Shown here: positions 5,037-7,429 of the stretch, one piece after another | How positions within the stretch are numbered: the first letter of the stretch is position 1 | How the letters are laid out: each line of letters starts with the position of its first letter | Assembly (NCBI GenBank): GCA_023436175.1 | Contig: JAEZKE010000013.1 | Span: 1-7,429 of the forward strand | Direction of reading: 5' to 3' | From: Methanobacteriota archaeon | GTDB taxonomy: Archaea > Methanobacteriota > Methanobacteria > Methanobacteriales > Methanobacteriaceae | DNA: 7,429 bases | The notes under the pieces: generated by a model | Databases searched by the model: none | The model's input: only the letters and a program-made list of their open reading frames with translations | What the model was told of the DNA's origin: nothing | Translations under genes and position numbers: made by a program

Positions 5037-5573
5037 TCATTTAGACCAGTTTAAACCATAAGCTGTTATAATAATTTGAGCAAGTGGGAGAATTGTCCAG
5101 CTGGCATTTCTTTTAAGCCATTTTGTAGAATCTTTAATTTTAGATATACTGATTTCATCTTTTCTTAATTCTTCTCTAACTATATTAATTTTTTCTATGA
5201 TTTTATCTTTATTTTCTGGATTTAAGGATTCTATCGCATTATATATCTCATTAAAAGTAGTTTTTATCCTGAGATCACCTGAAGTTATAATATCATCATT
5301 ATTTTGATTCTTTGTAACTGTAAAATTAGGTACTTCTAAATTTTCTATTAGATTTATTCCTTTACCAGTTATTTTAACTGAATTAAAATTTACCCCAAGA
5401 CCTCGAGATATATCCACATATTTTTCCTTGTATAAATCCAATATATTTTTTTCCAATGTTTTATCATCGATTTTTAATTTATCAGGTAAATAATTACGGG
5501 CAAGATAATATCCTGGATTTTCATCGTTGAATTCATTTAATATTTCCAATATTTGTTTCTGTATTTGATTCAT
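5037..5573 (-). CDS. Winged-helix-like protein with C-terminal hydrophobic helical region, function unknown
   Basis: This 178-residue protein seems to have two parts. Residues 1-80 look like a winged helix: helices at about 2-16 and 36-50, then a short beta wing ending in VKITGKGINLIENL (66-79), a common wing-to-helix ending in archaeal MarR/ArsR-type folds. A linker (81-100) rich in Asn and Asp follows. Residues 105-175 are helical, with charged segment NPENKDKIIEKINIVREEL (118-136), then KDSTKWLKRNASWTILPLAQ (147-166) and a hydrophobic end. That last segment may pack as a bundle or touch the membrane. No catalytic residues stand out. The start ATG has only a weak SD, but TTTTATAAAA at 5589-5598 suits a nearly leaderless message. 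It lies 105 bases downstream of the 62-residue gene on the same strand. I recognise no named family; DNA binding is inferred from the fold impression only. Confidence 0.8.
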   Translation of the reverse strand: MNQIQKQILEILNEFNDENPGYYLARNYLPDKLKIDDKTLEKNILDLYKEKYVDISRGLGVNFNSVKITGKGINLIENLEVPNFTVTKNQNNDDIITSGDLRIKTTFNEIYNAIESLNPENKDKIIEKINIVREELRKDEISISKIKDSTKWLKRNASWTILPLAQIIITAYGLNWSK

Positions 5574-5588
5574 AAAACCACATGATTA

Positions 5589-5598
5589 TTTTATAAAA
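5589..5598 (-). promoter_or_regulatory. TATA box of the winged-helix gene
   Basis: The sequence TTTTATAAAA is the same on both strands and is centred about 21 bases before the ATG at 5573. The transcription start should therefore fall at or very close to the start codon. This suggests a leaderless message and a unit separate from the upstream 62-residue gene. Confidence 0.4.
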
Positions 5599-5678
5599 TA
5601 AGTAGTAGCTATTTTAAAAAAGTTGATTTATAGAATTTAATGCTAAATCGGTAAGCAGTAATCTTTAACTAATTAGAA

Positions 5679-5867
5679 TTATTCTTCATCTTCAGATTCT
5701 GGCCAAACATCTTGAACAGTGACATATTCCATGCTTGAATATGGTATCATTACATGGCCCTGATTAAACTCTATTAAAACATAAGTTTCCTTGTATATGA
5801 TATCTGTAACATCCACATAATGATTCTTATTCTGATTATTTTTAAGATACACATCAACAGTTGCCAT
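5679..5867 (-). CDS. Small acidic-tailed, beta-rich protein of unknown function
   Basis: This 62-residue soluble protein has a well-supported start: GAGGT at 5875-5879 lies 7 bases before the ATG, and a TATA box sits correctly upstream. The pattern suggests a small beta barrel or sheet: strands at about VDVYL (4-8), YVDVTDIIY (17-25), YVLIEFNQGHVMIPYSSMEYVTV (29-51) with a Gly-His turn in the middle. It ends with a strongly acidic tail, PESEDEE. There is no Cys, signal peptide or membrane segment. I do not recognise a characterised family. The arrangement of strands resembles small RNA- or protein-binding barrels, but this is an impression only. The downstream neighbour on the same strand is the winged-helix gene, which appears to have its own promoter. 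Confidence 0.82.
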   Translation of the reverse strand: MATVDVYLKNNQNKNHYVDVTDIIYKETYVLIEFNQGHVMIPYSSMEYVTVQDVWPESEDEE

Positions 5868-5900
5868 TATTTCAACCTCAGATATTAATATATCTTTTTT

Positions 5901-5910
5901 AAATTATAAA
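5901..5910 (-). promoter_or_regulatory. TATA box of the 62-residue protein gene
   Basis: On the minus strand this reads TTTATAATTT. The transcription start would be near 5880, leaving a leader of about 13 bases that includes the GAGGT SD. Confidence 0.45.
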
Positions 5911-6074
5911 ATTATCATTTAATAATAAAGTTACATCTTCTGGAGGATATTGATTTATTTTTTATTTTTCACATAAAATAAGCTTATTTAAAAAATAAAG
6001 TTAATTTAGATGTAAAATTATGTTTTTAAATAATAAATCATTCACTTCCTTTTTAATAATTTTTGCAATATTAG

Positions 6075-6119
6075 TAGTAACTTATTAATAAGTTTAAATT
6101 AAAAATAAAATAGTTACTA
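6075..6119. repeat. Nested inverted repeats downstream of the radical SAM gene
   Basis: TAGTAAC (6075-6081) and GTTACTA (6113-6119) are perfect reverse complements. Overlapping the left arm is a perfect 16-bp palindrome, AACTTATTAATAAGTT (6079-6094). They lie in the 3' untranslated region of the radical SAM gene. Confidence 0.35.
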
Positions 6120-6127
6120 TAAAAATT
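6095..6127 (-). terminator. T-rich terminator of the radical SAM gene
   Basis: On the minus strand T-runs of five, four and five follow the TAG stop at 6133 within about 30 bases. This suits archaeal U-run termination. The overlapping inverted repeats may stabilise the 3' end. Confidence 0.45.
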
Positions 6128-6132
6128 ACAGT

Positions 6133-7429
6133 CTATTTAGGCTTGCTGACATCTTTAAGCATGGCAAAGATTGTTTTTATAATTATACCCCCATCCATCC
6201 GTGTTTGGCGTATAATATAACCTGGACGAAGATAAAATTCCCTGAAAGCTTTTTTTTGCATCTTTCTAAGCTCTTCAAGAGAACAGTCCACAGTTTCAAG
6301 GACTGGAGTCATTAGAGAATATTTAGACCAATCATTTATCTTAATTAAGTTCTCTTCTTTTGCTTTCATGTAAAACCGAGTGCCAGGATAAGGTGTAGCT
6401 AATGAAAAAACGGCATAAGAAGGATTTAGATTTTTAACAAAATCTATAGTTCTCCTGATACTCTGACGGGTGTCTCCAGGCATTCCAAGTGCAGCAGATG
6501 CGATGGTTCTAACATCAAGTTCTCTTGTAAGTTCAAATGTCTTTTTAATTTTTTCGATTGTTGTTTGTTTGTTTAAATTATCTAACTGCTGCTGATCTGC
6601 AGACTCAACACCTACAAAAAGAGTTATGCATCCTGCATCCTTCATCTTTTCTAAAATATCCCTTGACAGAGTATCTACTCTAGCTGTACATCCCCAATAT
6701 ACATCTAAACCTCTTTCTTTTATGCTTGTGCATATTTCTTCAACACGCCTCTTGTTTACAGTGAATGTATCATCCATAAACGCTATCATATCAGCATCAT
6801 GGTCATTGATCAGGTGTTCCATTTCATCAACAATATTTTCAGCAGACCGTAATCTCAACTTACGACCATGCATAGCTGCTGATGAACAAAATGAACATTG
6901 AAATGGGCAACCTCTTCCCGAAATAAGTGTACCAACAGGTAATTTTGAATTTAAAATTTTATATTTATCCATAGGAAGAAGATGCCTCGCAGGAAATGGG
7001 AGTTCATCCAGATCTTCAATAATTGGCCGAGGTGGTGTCTTAAAATCTTTAGTAGCTATTCCCTTAACTTTTCTTAAATCACCGCCGCTTTCAATAGTTT
7101 CTGCAAGTTCAAGCATTGTGTATTCGCCTTCACCACAAACTACGATATCCACAAAATCATTCTTTAAAACTTCATTATATGTAAAAGTAGGATGATATCC
7201 TCCTAAAACAATATATGCATCAGGACATACATTTTTTCCAATTCTAGCAGTTTTAAGCGCCTGATCGATTGCAGGTGTCACTGCAGTAACGGCTATAATA
7301 TCCGGTGAATACTTTGGAATTTCCTTTTCTAATTCTTCCCAGCTCATTTCAAGGGCAGAACCATCTATGATCTTAACATCAATTCCATTTTCTTCAAGGA
7401 CTGCAGCTATATATGCTATACCTAATGTA
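6133..7429 (-). CDS. B12-binding domain radical SAM protein (C-terminal part, cut by window edge)
   Basis: The open frame runs off the right edge: reading from 7428 gives TLGIAYIAAVLEENGIDVK and continues without a stop, so the ATG at 7347 is internal and the true start is outside the window. The visible 431 residues hold most of a cobalamin-binding Rossmann domain (fragment residues 1-110, with LGIAYIAAVLE at the start and VLGGYHPT at 74-81) and a radical SAM barrel with CPFQCSFC at about 174-181, a CX3CX2C cluster motif. Later elements are VGVESADQ, GMPGDT (315-320) and ATPYPGT (344-350). The C-terminal FYLRPGYI segment is common in the BchE-like branch. Such enzymes use a 4Fe-4S cluster, SAM and often cobalamin to methylate or couple unreactive carbons. 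In archaea relatives act on membrane lipids and cofactors; the substrate here is unknown. Confidence 0.93.
   Translation of the reverse strand, partial: TLGIAYIAAVLEENGIDVKIIDGSALEMSWEELEKEIPKYSPDIIAVTAVTPAIDQALKTARIGKNVCPDAYIVLGGYHPTFTYNEVLKNDFVDIVVCGEGEYTMLELAETIESGGDLRKVKGIATKDFKTPPRPIIEDLDELPFPARHLLPMDKYKILNSKLPVGTLISGRGCPFQCSFCSSAAMHGRKLRLRSAENIVDEMEHLINDHDADMIAFMDDTFTVNKRRVEEICTSIKERGLDVYWGCTARVDTLSRDILEKMKDAGCITLFVGVESADQQQLDNLNKQTTIEKIKKTFELTRELDVRTIASAALGMPGDTRQSIRRTIDFVKNLNPSYAVFSLATPYPGTRFYMKAKEENLIKINDWSKYSLMTPVLETVDCSLEELRKMQKKAFREFYLRPGYIIRQTRMDGGIIIKTIFAMLKDVSKPK

Noticed and set aside
5952..5987. GGAGG followed by a TTG frame on the plus strand
   Set aside because: The frame ends after only eight codons and has no visible promoter.
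6133..7347. Starting the radical SAM gene at the ATG at 7347
   Set aside because: The frame continues upstream to the window edge and encodes a typical B12-binding domain segment (LGIAYIAAVLE), so this ATG is internal.
1..7429. CRISPR array, tRNA, rRNA or insertion sequence
   Set aside because: No regularly spaced direct repeats, no cloverleaf with a GTTCGA-type arm, and no transposase-like frame or terminal repeats were seen by eye on either strand.

Overview
The window looks like chromosomal DNA from a methanogenic archaeon, most likely of the order Methanobacteriales (Methanobacterium-like). The reasons are an archaeal Orc1/Cdc6 replication initiator, the methanopterin-pathway enzyme MptE, and a class V aminotransferase that closely resembles the MJ0959 type of methanogens as I remember it. 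The intergenic DNA is very AT-rich with TATA-type promoters, and transcripts end in T-runs. No tRNA, rRNA, CRISPR array, transposase or integrase was recognised, so the region reads as ordinary chromosome with a few small lineage-specific genes.

Layout: (1) 1-631, minus strand: the N-terminal 210 residues of an Orc1/Cdc6 protein that continues past the left edge. (2) 632-866: AT-rich promoter region with one GC-rich island. (3) 867-1449, minus: a zinc-ribbon membrane-anchored protein (867-1274), and upstream of it a possible 45-residue TTG-start secreted or membrane peptide (1312-1449) with a very strong ribosome binding site. (4) 1450-1811: a gene-free, AT-rich stretch with short palindromes. 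(5) 1812-2141, minus: a YnfA/UPF0060 small membrane protein. (6) 2409-2693, plus: a 94-residue protein with a regularly spaced Trp/Tyr N-terminus and a charged helical C-terminus. (7) 2743-3507, minus: MptE. (8) 3795-4943, plus: the aminotransferase, preceded by a 287-base intergenic region whose last 70 bases form an unusual set of competing hairpins around two copies of its Shine-Dalgarno (SD) sequence. (9) 5037-5573 and 5679-5867, minus: a winged-helix-like protein of unknown function and a 62-residue acidic-tailed protein. (10) 6133-7429, minus: the C-terminal 431 residues of a B12-binding-domain radical SAM protein that begins past the right edge.

Most genes appear to be single transcription units with their own TATA boxes and T-rich ends; there is no long operon. 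MptE (tetrahydromethanopterin biosynthesis) and the aminotransferase (amino-acid metabolism) are divergently transcribed but have no obvious joint pathway. The most interesting signal is not a gene: the aminotransferase leader can fold in two mutually exclusive ways, one hiding the true SD and one freeing it, which looks like a candidate translational switch. The second most interesting is the unlisted 45-codon ORF at 1312-1449. Everything about function beyond the named families is inference from the sequence alone; no searches were run.
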